Origin: Alphaproteobacteria bacterium
Lineage (GTDB): Bacteria; Pseudomonadota; Alphaproteobacteria; Rhizobiales; Rhizobiaceae
Direction: 5' to 3'
Assembly (NCBI GenBank): GCA_024280375.1
Contig: JAJRQF010000038.1
Coordinates: forward strand, 1-37,216
DNA: 37,216 bases
In this document: in pieces, positions 1-8,526 of the stretch
Position numbering within the stretch: position 1 is the first letter of the stretch
Layout: each line of letters begins with the position of its first letter
Translations under genes and position numbers: made by a program
Notes under the pieces: generated by a model
The model's input: the letters and a program-made list of their open reading frames with translations, nothing else
Databases searched by the model: none
Told to the model about the DNA's origin: nothing

Positions 1-1362
1 AATGTGCGGGTGCGCGGTGAAATTTCCGGATTTCGCGGGCCACACTCTTCCGGACACTGCTATTTCTCCATCAAGGACGAGAAAGCCCGTATTGAAGCGG
101 TCATTTGGCGCGGTGTTGCATCGCGATTGAAATTCATGCCCGAAGAAGGCCTGGAAATGATCGTCTCGGGCAAGCTGACCACCTATCCAGGCTCGTCGAA
201 ATATCAAATAGTCATTGATAACCTCGAACCCGCCGGGGCCGGGGCGCTGATGGTGCTGTTGGAGGAACGACGCAAAAAGCTCGCCGCTGAAGGCCTGTTC
301 GATGATGGGCGAAAACAATTACTACCCTATATGCCGAAAATTATTGGGGTCATCACCTCACCTACCGGGGCGGTTATCCGTGATATTTTGCACCGATTGT
401 CCGACCGTTTTCCACTGCATGTGCTGGTTTGGCCGGTTCGTGTACAGGGCGAAAGCAGCGGGGCTGAAGTTGCAAATGGCATTACTCGATTCAACGAAAT
501 GCCGATCGACGGCCCTCTGCCAAGGCCGGATCTGATTATCGTTGCGCGCGGTGGTGGCAGTCTTGAGGACCTATGGGGATTTAACGATGAAGTGCTGGTG
601 CGGGCCGCTGCCGACAGCCATATTCCGCTTATTTCGGCGGTCGGGCACGAGACTGACTGGACGCTGATTGACCATGCGGCCGACTGGCGGGCACCGACGC
701 CCACGGCGGCTGCCGAAAAAGCAGTTCCGGTAAAGGCCGAACTGCAAGCACAGATCAGCGATTTGAGCCTGCGGTTAAAACGGGCGCAAGTTCGCTATTT
801 TGAAAAACACCGCACAGAACTTCGCTCGCTTGCCCGCGCACTGCCTTCTGCTGATATGCTGCTTGCCCTGCCGAGGCGGCGCTTTGATGAGGCTGCCGGT
901 CGTTTGCCACGAGCGCTTTCGCAAAACACGCAGAATGCCCGCACTCGATTTGAGCGTTCTCATATTCGCTTATCACCGCGGGCGCTTTCAGTTCGAATTA
1001 CAAATGAGCAGGCCCGGCTGAGCGAACAATCTTCCCGGCTCGCAAGGGCTTTCAAACAGCGGATGGAAAAGCTGCGCACTGATTTATTAGGAATTAACCG
1101 GGTATTTGAAAGCCTGTCCTACGAGCGTGTTTTGGAACGTGGATTTGCAATTGTAAGAGACGCCGATGGCATCGCATTGCCCTCATTGGCCAATATAGAC
1201 GATGGTACGTTGATCGAAATTGAGATGCGCCACAAGGAAAAAACCAATGCAAGAATTGAGCGGGACCCTTCAAAGCCCCGGCAAATTGGTTCAGCGGATG
1301 TGAAACCCAAAAAGAAGGCCAAGCCAAAAACAACAAACAGCAATCAGGGCCTATTGTTTTAA
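1..1362 (+). CDS. xseA: Exodeoxyribonuclease VII large subunit, 5' end cut off by the window
   Basis: The product is the catalytic large subunit of exonuclease VII, which degrades single-stranded DNA in repair together with the small subunit XseB. The reading frame is open from base 1 and enters in the N-terminal OB-fold (VRVRGEISG, then the [11 protein letters not shown] stretch and [14 protein letters not shown]). The central catalytic part follows ([39 protein letters not shown]), then a long charged helical region and a Lys-rich tail. By family knowledge about 40 to 50 N-terminal residues lie upstream of the window, so the GTG at position 4 is not the real start. No terminator is visible after the TAA. 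The family is certain; only the true start is outside view. Confidence 0.96.
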   Translation, partial: NVRVRGEISGFRGPHSSGHCYFSIKDEKARIEAVIWRGVASRLKFMPEEGLEMIVSGKLTTYPGSSKYQIVIDNLEPAGAGALMVLLEERRKKLAAEGLFDDGRKQLLPYMPKIIGVITSPTGAVIRDILHRLSDRFPLHVLVWPVRVQGESSGAEVANGITRFNEMPIDGPLPRPDLIIVARGGGSLEDLWGFNDEVLVRAAADSHIPLISAVGHETDWTLIDHAADWRAPTPTAAAEKAVPVKAELQAQISDLSLRLKRAQVRYFEKHRTELRSLARALPSADMLLALPRRRFDEAAGRLPRALSQNTQNARTRFERSHIRLSPRALSVRITNEQARLSEQSSRLARAFKQRMEKLRTDLLGINRVFESLSYERVLERGFAIVRDADGIALPSLANIDDGTLIEIEMRHKEKTNARIERDPSKPRQIGSADVKPKKKAKPKTTNSNQGLLF

Positions 1363-1387
1363 CGCTTTAATAAGGTGCATCAATTAT

Positions 1388-1417
1388 ATTTCTCAACTTA
1401 TGCGATAATTGAGAAAT
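1388..1417. promoter_or_regulatory. Inverted repeat just upstream of the diguanylate cyclase gene
   Basis: The arms ATTTCTCAA (1388-1396) and TTGAGAAAT (1409-1417) are perfect inverted repeats separated by 12 bases. The right arm ends four bases before the ATG at 1422. It could be an operator or a leader hairpin that covers the weak ribosome site. No known regulator is assigned. Confidence 0.4.
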
Positions 1418-1421
1418 TTAC

Positions 1422-2444
1422 ATGACCCCACAATTGCACCATGCACCCGATGCACTTATTTCCCCCATGCAGGCGGCTATTGCTGCAACTTCTGCATCAA
1501 TAGTGCTACTGGATCCAATTACAGACAATCGCGGCAAAGTAAAAGATCTGGTTCTTCGATTTGCCAATCCATCATTCTTTAAGCTGGTCAATGAAAACAA
1601 GAGGCATCTGGAAGAAACGCATTCCAGCACCCTGCCCGGTATTTTTAAGCGGCGGGAGTTATGTATTCACTTCAACAGGGTTTTGCAGGAAAATACCCGG
1701 CAATCCATCTCGGTTCAGTATCAGGACAAAGAAAGATCGCTGGTATTGCGGGTAACAACTGAGCCGGTTGATGGGCAACTGGCGGTCACCATCTTTGATG
1801 TCACCTCACTCATCCATGCCCGTGAGATGCTCGAAGTTCAAACAACATTGATGGAGGAGAACGCCCGGTCGCTCGAAGCAGTACGAACCGCGCTTGAGGC
1901 TGAAATCAAGCGCCGCGGACGACTGGAGGGCAAGTTAAGGCGTCTTGCTGGCACCGATTATTTATCCGGGCTGGCAAACCGACGCTCATTTCTCGAAACA
2001 GCAACCGCTGAATTTCGCCGTAGCAGACGATATCAGCACCCGCTTTCACTTGTTATGCTCGACCTTGACCGGTTCAAAGCCATTAATGACAACCATGGCC
2101 ATGCGGCGGGCGATTGTGTGATTGTTGCGGTAAGCCAAATCTGCCAAAGCCTTTCACGCGACGGCGTTGATGTGGTGGGACGGCTCGGCGGTGAAGAATT
2201 CGCTGTTCTGCTGCCAGAAACTGACCTTAAGGGTGCGGGCAATTTCGCTGAAAGATTGCGGTTGATGATTGAGAATTCGCCGGTATTTTGCGACGTTAAA
2301 AAACTGAAGATAACCGCAAGCTTCGGGGTCGCCACTCTGAATTTGCAGGACCGGGATTTTGCCACCCTGTTGAAACGAGCAGACAAAGCCCTTTATGTCT
2401 CTAAGGAAACCGGTCGCAATATGGTGTCCAGCCAGGACAGTTAG
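1422..2444 (+). CDS. PAS-GGDEF diguanylate cyclase
   Basis: A probable cytoplasmic enzyme that makes cyclic di-GMP from two GTP. Residues about 20-140 look like a PAS-type fold ending in a typical DVTSLIHARE linker, followed by a helical linker at about 140-175. The GGDEF domain covers about 175-337, with the substrate-binding LDLDRFKAINDNHGHAAGD stretch and an intact GGEEF active site at residues 256-260. The inhibitory I-site RxxD expected five residues upstream reads DGVD, so canonical product inhibition is probably absent. There is no EAL domain, signal peptide or membrane segment. The ATG at 1422 has only a weak GAGAAA ribosome site inside the inverted repeat before it. The stop overlaps the stop of the convergent DUF1194 gene. 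The sensed signal is unknown. Confidence 0.9.
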   Translation: MTPQLHHAPDALISPMQAAIAATSASIVLLDPITDNRGKVKDLVLRFANPSFFKLVNENKRHLEETHSSTLPGIFKRRELCIHFNRVLQENTRQSISVQYQDKERSLVLRVTTEPVDGQLAVTIFDVTSLIHAREMLEVQTTLMEENARSLEAVRTALEAEIKRRGRLEGKLRRLAGTDYLSGLANRRSFLETATAEFRRSRRYQHPLSLVMLDLDRFKAINDNHGHAAGDCVIVAVSQICQSLSRDGVDVVGRLGGEEFAVLLPETDLKGAGNFAERLRLMIENSPVFCDVKKLKITASFGVATLNLQDRDFATLLKRADKALYVSKETGRNMVSSQDS

Positions 2445-3157
2445 AACAAAAACATTGAACCTATTTCACGGATTAATTTTCGCTCCATGGCGCGGGAAAA
2501 CCCGTCAAAATCCGATGCCTTTTCAACGAATGCATCGGGGCCTCCAATGATAAATTGAACAAAATAGTCCTCCAACACACTAACCTCGCCAATAACCGCA
2601 AGTCCGTTGATGGTCATTCCCTGTTTAATTGCCCGATCACGCTCGATTACGGGTGAGTAATTCACATTGTTTGGTCCATCACCAGCAAGGTCGATAACGC
2701 TGCGAACTGCCTGAAAAGGTGAGGCCAAAATAAGCTCACGACTGAAATTCAATGCCCCGCCGATATCAGTTGCCCCATCTTTGTAACGGCGGGTCATCTT
2801 TCGGATTCTTGCGGCAAAATCATTGAGTTCGGAAAATGTTGAAAGCCTGGTCCAGTCCAGTTTCAATTCCTGTTCGGTAAAACCCGACCATTGCACCACT
2901 GAAACAGCAATTGCGCCGCGCTTGCCATTGGCAACGGCACTTACGACCTGCGGGGAAGAAATTGCCGCAGCCAACCCCTCGCGCATCAGCTTAAACTCGG
3001 AAGCATCTACACTTGCAGAAACATCAAGGGCTATAACAATCTGCACATCAACCCCGGAGGCAGCCCGAGAAATATTGTCATGTATGACGGCCCAGAGCCC
3101 CAATACCAAAACAGAAATAATAGTGATCAGGCGAATATTTTTGATATTTCCTACCAT
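2441..3157 (-). CDS. DUF1194 domain protein with von Willebrand A-like fold
   Basis: A 238-residue conserved alphaproteobacterial protein of unknown role. An N-terminal hydrophobic segment (residues about 9-25, LITIISVLVLGLWAV) suggests export or membrane anchoring. The rest is a VWA-like domain with the metal-site motif DVSASVD, then VVQWSG, and DLAGDGPNN in the middle. The ATG at 3157 was chosen because the open frame continues upstream to 3373 only by running through the tRNA-His gene, which cannot be coding. No good Shine-Dalgarno sequence is visible before 3157, so the exact start is uncertain. The gene is convergent with the diguanylate cyclase gene, their stop codons overlapping at 2441-2444. 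Confidence 0.85.
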   Translation of the reverse strand: MVGNIKNIRLITIISVLVLGLWAVIHDNISRAASGVDVQIVIALDVSASVDASEFKLMREGLAAAISSPQVVSAVANGKRGAIAVSVVQWSGFTEQELKLDWTRLSTFSELNDFAARIRKMTRRYKDGATDIGGALNFSRELILASPFQAVRSVIDLAGDGPNNVNYSPVIERDRAIKQGMTINGLAVIGEVSVLEDYFVQFIIGGPDAFVEKASDFDGFSRAMERKLIREIGSMFLF

Positions 3158-3328
3158 AAGGGAGGCTAGCACATTTGCGGGGAAATGAAATTCCCTAGCG
3201 GTAAAACATTTGTTTGACAGGCAATTGCACAAAAATTGCCCAAGAGGTGGAATTATGGTTGATGGATCACGAATTAGCGCGACAGCCGAAAATTGGCGAT
3301 GAATGCAGGAATATATTTTGGAGATAAA

Positions 3329-3405
3329 TGGTACGACTGGAAGGGTTCGAACCTTCGACCTCTGGTTCCACAAACCAGCGCTCTAACCAACTGAGCTACA
3401 GTCGC
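3329..3405 (-). tRNA. tRNA-His (anticodon GTG)
   Basis: A complete cloverleaf reads on the minus strand from G1 at 3405. The acceptor stem is GCGACTG with CAGTCGT (G1 faces U72). The D arm is TAGCTCAGTTGGTTAGAGC. The anticodon stem CTGGT/ACCAG encloses loop TTGTGGA, giving anticodon GTG, and the T arm is GAAGG/CCTTC around TTCGAAC. Discriminator A73 and an encoded CCA (3329-3331) follow. The base before G1 is T rather than the extra G of most tRNA-His genes, and position 73 is A rather than C. Both match the known alphaproteobacterial exception. Confidence 0.97.
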
Positions 3406-3773
3406 ACATGCCCTAAATGGACAACCTGCCTGATATTTCAATCCAGCGAGAGCGCTTCATATTCAGAGCGCCACCTTGCTGCAATTTCTTCAAGCAGGCT
3501 TGAAATACGTTCAAAGTCGATCGAATGCAAGTGGTCAATTGCTGAATTTGAAATTCGGTTAAAAAATTGCACCTGTGAAATCTTCGACGCAAAAATTTGG
3601 GCGAATTAACCGTATCAACGGTTTGATGGCGACAAATAGCTCCTGACCGTGGAAATTTCTGCGGATTTCCGCTATTAATGCTTTGTTAACGAAGTTTTAC
3701 GCAACCGGATCACCCGGATCAATGGCTGTTTAGAGCTAAATCACGTAGTTTTTGTGTGCAGGTGAGTGAGTAA
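3406..3773. other. Intergenic region, no gene seen
   Basis: This 368-base AT-rich stretch between tRNA-His and the PdhS-type kinase holds no credible gene. It should contain the tRNA promoter (minus strand) and the kinase promoter (plus strand). A small inverted repeat, GGAAAT/ATTTCC, lies around 3653-3672 without a T-run, so I do not call it a terminator. Confidence 0.5.
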
Positions 3774-6700
3774 ATGACCCAATACCCCTATCTTGATCTG
3801 GCCGTCATGGCTGATATCCGGGAACTGGTCATATCCCCTTGCGCGGCATTAGTGATTGATCGCAATCTTTCCAGCATAATTTGGGCTAATGGCGAGGGTG
3901 CGGCTCTGTTAGGCACCAGCCAGATTAACGAATTACTTGATGTAGATCTTCGCGATCATTCGGTTATGAGACGCCAGATTGTTAGCGCCGTTGCCCGGCT
4001 GCAAGACACCGGTTCAATCAATGCATCAATTCGCATAGCGCGCGGCTGGAAAACTCGGCTGGTCAACTTTCAGGTGTCCAATTTCACTCTTCCCGATGGG
4101 GAAAGTGCCATTTTGCTGGTCACAGAGAAGTTGCTTGGACGATTTACTGAATTTGAAGAAATGGCAGAGGCTACGATTTCGTGCCTCAACGGTTCTGGCT
4201 ATGTTTCAGTGATATTGGATAAACAGGGTGGAATAGTTTCGGCATCTGATGGATATGCCGAAACCGGTGTCGACCCACGTTTGCACCAAAGCCTTATTCG
4301 CGAAGTTGCGACAGAAAGTGACCGACTGGTAAAACGCATGGTTGATACTGACAGCGGTGAAATGGCTGCTGGAATCGCCAGATTGAGTGATGATCCGGCG
4401 GTTCATTTGCTGATATTAGCCGCGAGCAGCGATGCAGGTGAAATTAAACATGAGATGAAACGCGCCGAAACTGACCACCTTGACGCAAATGCTCCCGCCA
4501 ATAATGCCGCAAATACAGGATCAATTGCGGATAAGGATGAGCCACCGGTGAAGGCTGGCGCATTCTCATCACGACGCCCTAGCATGCATGATGGTGATGG
4601 CGGCGTGGGCATGGCGCGTTGGTATTATCGCCAGCCTAATATAAAGGCTGATGATAAAATATCCGGTGTTGCGTCTGATCAGGGCATTGAGACAACTGAT
4701 AATGACCCGACTATCGAGCAATCCAAGCCGGATTTAGCTAATCACGATGTTATTGATCTGCATAAGCAGAAAACTGTGCCGCCGGTAGACCTTCCATTAT
4801 TTTCAAAGCGCCAACCGGCTGAAATTGATCCAAATGAAACAAGCGTTGTCGGTAAGGACGAATTTGAATTCATCGCCAAAGTTCAGCCAACCCGTTTTGT
4901 CTGGCATATGGACAAAGAACACAAATTTACTTCAATCTCACTGGAGTTTAGCAAAATAGTTGGTCCGCTGGCTGCCAATGTTGTTGGCAGTAAATGGGAA
5001 GATATTGCTCGCTCATTTAGCTTTGATGAGGACGGTGCGATTAATGATCGGTTGGCACGAGGCGATACCTGGTCTGGAAAAACTGTGCTTTGGCCAGTTC
5101 AGGGAACAAGCCTTCGAGTACCGGTCGATCTGGCTGGACTGCCTTCATTTAACCAGGATAAAGAGTTTTCAGGCTATCATGGGTTTGGCACAATTCGCAC
5201 GGTTGATACAGTAGATGATGCACTGGAAACCGGTCTTGAATTGGTTGGTCGACCATCGCCTGACGCGCAACCACCCTTTGAAATCGCCGGGGAAATCGCC
5301 GGGGAAATCGCCGAGGAAATCGCCGGGGAACCAGACGAAGAAACTGCAACACCTTTCACCAGCGGCACGGATGATGAACAGGCCGAACTTGCCAGCGAAA
5401 TCTCTTTGAGCGAAGAAAAGCCTGAAAGTGCAAATGTTGTAAACCTGACCGAACAACGTCAGGCCCGTGCCGGTAGAGAATTGTCATCCGGCGAGAAGGC
5501 TGCATTTAGCCAGATAGCCGATAAATTGCATGAAAATATTTTTGTCGAGACTGCTGAAAAAGAAACGGTTGTCCCTAAAAATCAAGCGCAGAAGTTTCAA
5601 CCAGACAGACCGGCCGAGAGCAATGACAACAATTCCGATGCCGTAACATCATTCCTGCCTTCGGCATTTGCCGGAATTTCATCAGAAAACCACCACCGGA
5701 TTGATACATCAATATTGGTGAATTTACCGATCCCGGTGTTGATTTTTCGTGAAAACCTGCTGCTTTTTACCAATCAGGAATTTGCCAGGCTGACAGGCTA
5801 TGAGGATAATCAGGCCTTGATAGATGACGGAGGCGTTGAGGCGTTGCTGGGTGCCCCTGATGGGCAAAGCGAGGGCTATACGACAATTACCCATCAAAAT
5901 GGCGATGTAATATCTGTGCGTGCCCACCTTCAAAGCGTTCCATGGGATGGAAACCGGGCACTGTTACTGGCCTTGCGGGAAGCGGACACGATTTTAGATG
6001 ATCGCTCGTCCGTCGAGAATAAAGATCTAGCATTGGACGGGGTCTCGGCCAATCGCCCTTCCGGCTTTAAAGATATCAGCAATCAGGAACTATCCAGCAT
6101 CTTGGACACGGCGACTGACGGTGTTTTGGTATTGTCTTCCAAGGGAACAATCCGCTCGATTAACCGGGCGGCAGAGGCGCTGTTTGGCTATGAGGACGAT
6201 GCAGTTACGGGCAAAAACTTTACCACGCTTTTCGCCAAAGAAAGCCATCGCTCAGCCAATGACTATTTGGCCGGCCTGTCGAATAATGGCGTTGCCAGTC
6301 TTTTAAACGATGGGCGTGAATTAATCGGCAGGGAAATGCAGGGCGGCCTCATACCGCTATTTGTGACCCTTGGCCGGCTTGAGGAATCCGATAGTTATTG
6401 CGCGGTACTCCGCGATATTACCCAATGGAAAAAGGCCGAAGAGGATTTGGTTGCGGCCCGGCGACAGGCCGAACTTGCAAGTGATCAGAAAACCGATTTT
6501 CTAGCCAAGATCAGCCATGAAATTCGCACCCCGCTTAATGCGATTATTGGCTTTTCAGAGGTTATGCTGGAAGAACGGTTTGGCAAGATTTCCATTGATC
6601 GCTACCGCGAATATCTGCGTGATATAAACCGCTCCGGCAGCCATGTGCTGGAGTTGGTCAATGACCTGCTTGATATCTCGAAAATTGAAGCTGGAAAGCT

Positions 6701-7187
6701 GGAGCTGGAATTCAGCGAAGTTAAGCTCAATGATATTATTGCAGAGGGCGTGGCGCTTACCCAACCACAAGCCAATCGCGATCATATTATCATTAGAACC
6801 AGCCTTTCTGGTGCTGTACCGCCAGTTGTTGCAGACCCGCGCAGCTTGCGCCAAATCATTCTCAATCTGGTTTCAAATGCTATTAAATATACCAAATCCG
6901 GCGGACAGGTCATCGTATCCACCGTGTTTGAAGAAAGCGGTGAAGTGGTGCTTCGGGTGCGTGATACGGGCATCGGCATGAGCGAAAGTGAGATTACGAC
7001 AGCGATGATGCCATTTCGCCGGGTGCAGTCGATTGCCAATCAACAGGGTGAAGGCACCGGGCTTGGCCTGCCTTTGACAAAAGCGCTTGTGGAGGCCAAT
7101 CGAGCCCAGTTTTCAATCGAAAGCTCACCGGGTGAGGGCACCCTGGTGGAAATATATTTCCCATCAACGCGGGTTTTAACCAAGTAA
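3774..7187 (+). CDS. pdhS: PdhS-type multi-PAS sensor histidine kinase
   Basis: A 1137-residue soluble hybrid of sensing domains and a histidine kinase. In this family (Brucella PdhS, Caulobacter DivJ/PleC relatives) the kinase controls the phosphorylation of DivK and so cell-cycle polarity. The N-terminal part (about 1-110) looks PAS-like. A long acidic low-complexity stretch follows, then PAS-like segments near 361-460, 648-740 and 776-885. The kinase core has the H box ISHEIRTPLNAIIGFSE with phospho-acceptor His915, the N box around NLVSNAIKYT, DTGIGM (Asp1064) and GTGLGLPL near 1094. It ends LVEIYFPSTRVL, very like PdhS. No transmembrane segment or receiver domain is seen. Somewhat longer than Brucella PdhS (about 1035). 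The family is clear from the C-terminus; equivalence to PdhS itself is inferred. Confidence 0.88.
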   Translation: MTQYPYLDLAVMADIRELVISPCAALVIDRNLSSIIWANGEGAALLGTSQINELLDVDLRDHSVMRRQIVSAVARLQDTGSINASIRIARGWKTRLVNFQVSNFTLPDGESAILLVTEKLLGRFTEFEEMAEATISCLNGSGYVSVILDKQGGIVSASDGYAETGVDPRLHQSLIREVATESDRLVKRMVDTDSGEMAAGIARLSDDPAVHLLILAASSDAGEIKHEMKRAETDHLDANAPANNAANTGSIADKDEPPVKAGAFSSRRPSMHDGDGGVGMARWYYRQPNIKADDKISGVASDQGIETTDNDPTIEQSKPDLANHDVIDLHKQKTVPPVDLPLFSKRQPAEIDPNETSVVGKDEFEFIAKVQPTRFVWHMDKEHKFTSISLEFSKIVGPLAANVVGSKWEDIARSFSFDEDGAINDRLARGDTWSGKTVLWPVQGTSLRVPVDLAGLPSFNQDKEFSGYHGFGTIRTVDTVDDALETGLELVGRPSPDAQPPFEIAGEIAGEIAEEIAGEPDEETATPFTSGTDDEQAELASEISLSEEKPESANVVNLTEQRQARAGRELSSGEKAAFSQIADKLHENIFVETAEKETVVPKNQAQKFQPDRPAESNDNNSDAVTSFLPSAFAGISSENHHRIDTSILVNLPIPVLIFRENLLLFTNQEFARLTGYEDNQALIDDGGVEALLGAPDGQSEGYTTITHQNGDVISVRAHLQSVPWDGNRALLLALREADTILDDRSSVENKDLALDGVSANRPSGFKDISNQELSSILDTATDGVLVLSSKGTIRSINRAAEALFGYEDDAVTGKNFTTLFAKESHRSANDYLAGLSNNGVASLLNDGRELIGREMQGGLIPLFVTLGRLEESDSYCAVLRDITQWKKAEEDLVAARRQAELASDQKTDFLAKISHEIRTPLNAIIGFSEVMLEERFGKISIDRYREYLRDINRSGSHVLELVNDLLDISKIEAGKLELEFSEVKLNDIIAEGVALTQPQANRDHIIIRTSLSGAVPPVVADPRSLRQIILNLVSNAIKYTKSGGQVIVSTVFEESGEVVLRVRDTGIGMSESEITTAMMPFRRVQSIANQQGEGTGLGLPLTKALVEANRAQFSIESSPGEGTLVEIYFPSTRVLTK
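5280..5327 (+). repeat. Four tandem 12-bp repeats inside the kinase gene
   Basis: The unit GAAATCGCCGGG occurs four times in a row, the third copy with one change (GAG for GGG at its end). It encodes EIAG-EIAG-EIAE-EIAG in the acidic linker before the later PAS domains. The 12-base unit keeps the frame, so copy number can vary without breaking the protein. Confidence 0.95.
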
Positions 7188-7295
7188 ATTTTCGCAACCA
7201 ATAAAATAATTTGCATATTGGAAAAATGCTTGGGCACATCTAGCGCCATCAAATATTCAATTATTTGAATGCTTTAGCATGTGCGATAACAGTAG

Positions 7296-7328
7296 TTTAG
7301 AATCATTATACTTTGAAATCATTCTAAT
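7296..7328. promoter_or_regulatory. Two adjoining Irr-box-like sites upstream of the iron transporter
   Basis: The rhizobial Irr (ICE) consensus is TTTAGAA-N3-TTCTAAA. Bases 7296-7312 match 11 of 14 fixed positions, with a perfect left arm TTTAGAA. Bases 7312-7328 also match 11 of 14, with a right arm TTCTAAT. The two share base 7312 and sit about 25 bases upstream of the TTGACA element of the ferric transporter. An iron-responsive regulator of the Irr/Fur family is the natural candidate, but the consensus match is from memory and not computed. Confidence 0.45.
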
Positions 7329-7352
7329 CTATTGATTTGTTTGATTAAATTC

Positions 7353-7381
7353 TTGACACAAACCCACATTAATTTCATATC
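7353..7381 (+). promoter_or_regulatory. Probable promoter of the ferric transporter operon
   Basis: A perfect TTGACA lies at 7353-7358. Seventeen bases later is CATATC (7376-7381), a weak -10 match, with TCATAT one base earlier as an alternative. This places the transcript start about 60 bases before the coding start. The -35 is strong and the -10 poor, which would fit an activated or regulated promoter. Confidence 0.45.
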
Positions 7382-7451
7382 TGTACTGCGAATAGATCGC
7401 AACTATCCACTCCATGGGGCCTTTAACCCCGTTGGCTGAAGGAATTACTTG

Positions 7452-8513
7452 ATGAATATCTCCCGCTTGAATGCCGGTCGATGGTCTAAATTTGCCATAA
7501 TATTCGGTGCGTTCTTCTCAATTGCAACGGTATCTACCGCAATCGCTGCCGGTCAGGTGAACATTTACTCCTATCGCCAAACCAGCCTTATTAAACCGCT
7601 GCTTTCCGCATTTACCAAAGAAAGCGGCATTCGCACGAAAATCATCTTTGCTAAAAAGGGCCTTGCAGAGCGCATTGCGGCTGAGGGCAAAAATTCGCCT
7701 GCTGATATTCTTTTAAGTGTCGGCATTGGCAAACTCGTTGGTGCCAAGGAAAAGGGCATCACTCAAAGTGTGATGGACACCGTCATCAGCGCCAATATTC
7801 CTGCCCGTTTTCGTGACCCTGAAGGCCATTGGATTGGCGTTACCACAAGGGCGCGGGTGATATTTGCCTCCAAAGAACGGATCAAGCAGACCGCCATCAC
7901 CTATGAGGAGCTGGCCGACCCCAAATGGAAAGGCCGCATTTGCACCCGTTCAGGACAGCATGTCTATTCAATCGGACTGTTTGCATCGCTGATCGCCCAT
8001 CATGGCGTTGAATGGACTGAAAACTGGCTTAGGGCTGTAAAAAACAATCTTGCCAGAAAGCCATCAGGCAATGACCGCAAACAGGTGAAGGCGATTTTTT
8101 CCGGTGAGTGCGATATAGCGCTCGGCAATACCTATTATATGGGCAAAATGCAGACCAATGACAAAGAGCCGTCACAAAAAGAATGGGCCGCCTCGGTCAA
8201 AGTGCTGTTTCCCAATAGTGAAGGCCGCGGTACCCATGTGAATGTTTCAGGCGTATCGCTGGCTAAATATGCGCCAAATAAAGCCAATGCAATCAAACTG
8301 CTGGAGTATCTCAGTTCTGCCAAGGCGCAGCAGATATACGCAGAGAGCAATTTTGAATATCCGGTAAAACCCGGTGTGCCAACCTCAAAGCTGGTTAGTT
8401 CGTGGGGCGCATTTAAGCCGGACGAAATTGGGCTCGACCAAATCGCGAAATTTCGCAAAACGGCGAGCGAGCTGGTCGACAAAGTTGGCTTTGATCAAGG
8501 CCCAAATTCTTGA
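7452..8513 (+). CDS. fbpA: Ferric iron ABC transporter, periplasmic binding protein (FbpA-like)
   Basis: A 353-residue exported solute-binding protein of the ferric iron group that delivers Fe(3+) to the membrane permease. A signal peptide occupies about residues 10-33 (hydrophobic FAIIFGAFFSIATV, cleavage after an Ala-Ala pair). The mature start VNIYSYRQTSLIKPLL is typical of the family. The tandem tyrosines of NTYYMGKM (Tyr228-229) match the iron-binding pair of FbpA. The ATG at 7452 was preferred to the TTG just before it, since AAGGA lies eight bases upstream. The permease gene follows after 13 bases, so they form one operon. Thiamine or other anion binding is less likely given the YY pair. 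Confidence 0.88.
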   Translation: MNISRLNAGRWSKFAIIFGAFFSIATVSTAIAAGQVNIYSYRQTSLIKPLLSAFTKESGIRTKIIFAKKGLAERIAAEGKNSPADILLSVGIGKLVGAKEKGITQSVMDTVISANIPARFRDPEGHWIGVTTRARVIFASKERIKQTAITYEELADPKWKGRICTRSGQHVYSIGLFASLIAHHGVEWTENWLRAVKNNLARKPSGNDRKQVKAIFSGECDIALGNTYYMGKMQTNDKEPSQKEWAASVKVLFPNSEGRGTHVNVSGVSLAKYAPNKANAIKLLEYLSSAKAQQIYAESNFEYPVKPGVPTSKLVSSWGAFKPDEIGLDQIAKFRKTASELVDKVGFDQGPNS

Positions 8514-8526
8514 GCGGAACAATTTA

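Noticed and set aside
3158-3373. Upstream extension of the DUF1194 reading frame
   Set aside because: It runs through the tRNA-His gene and lacks the protein's usual beginning; the signal-like segment starts after the ATG at 3157.
3328-3609. A 93-codon plus-strand frame starting inside the tRNA
   Set aside because: It begins with the antisense of tRNA-His and shows no domain; a chance frame.
8374-8526. Upstream extension of the ferric permease
   Set aside because: It overlaps the end of the binding-protein gene in another frame and adds a non-homologous tail.
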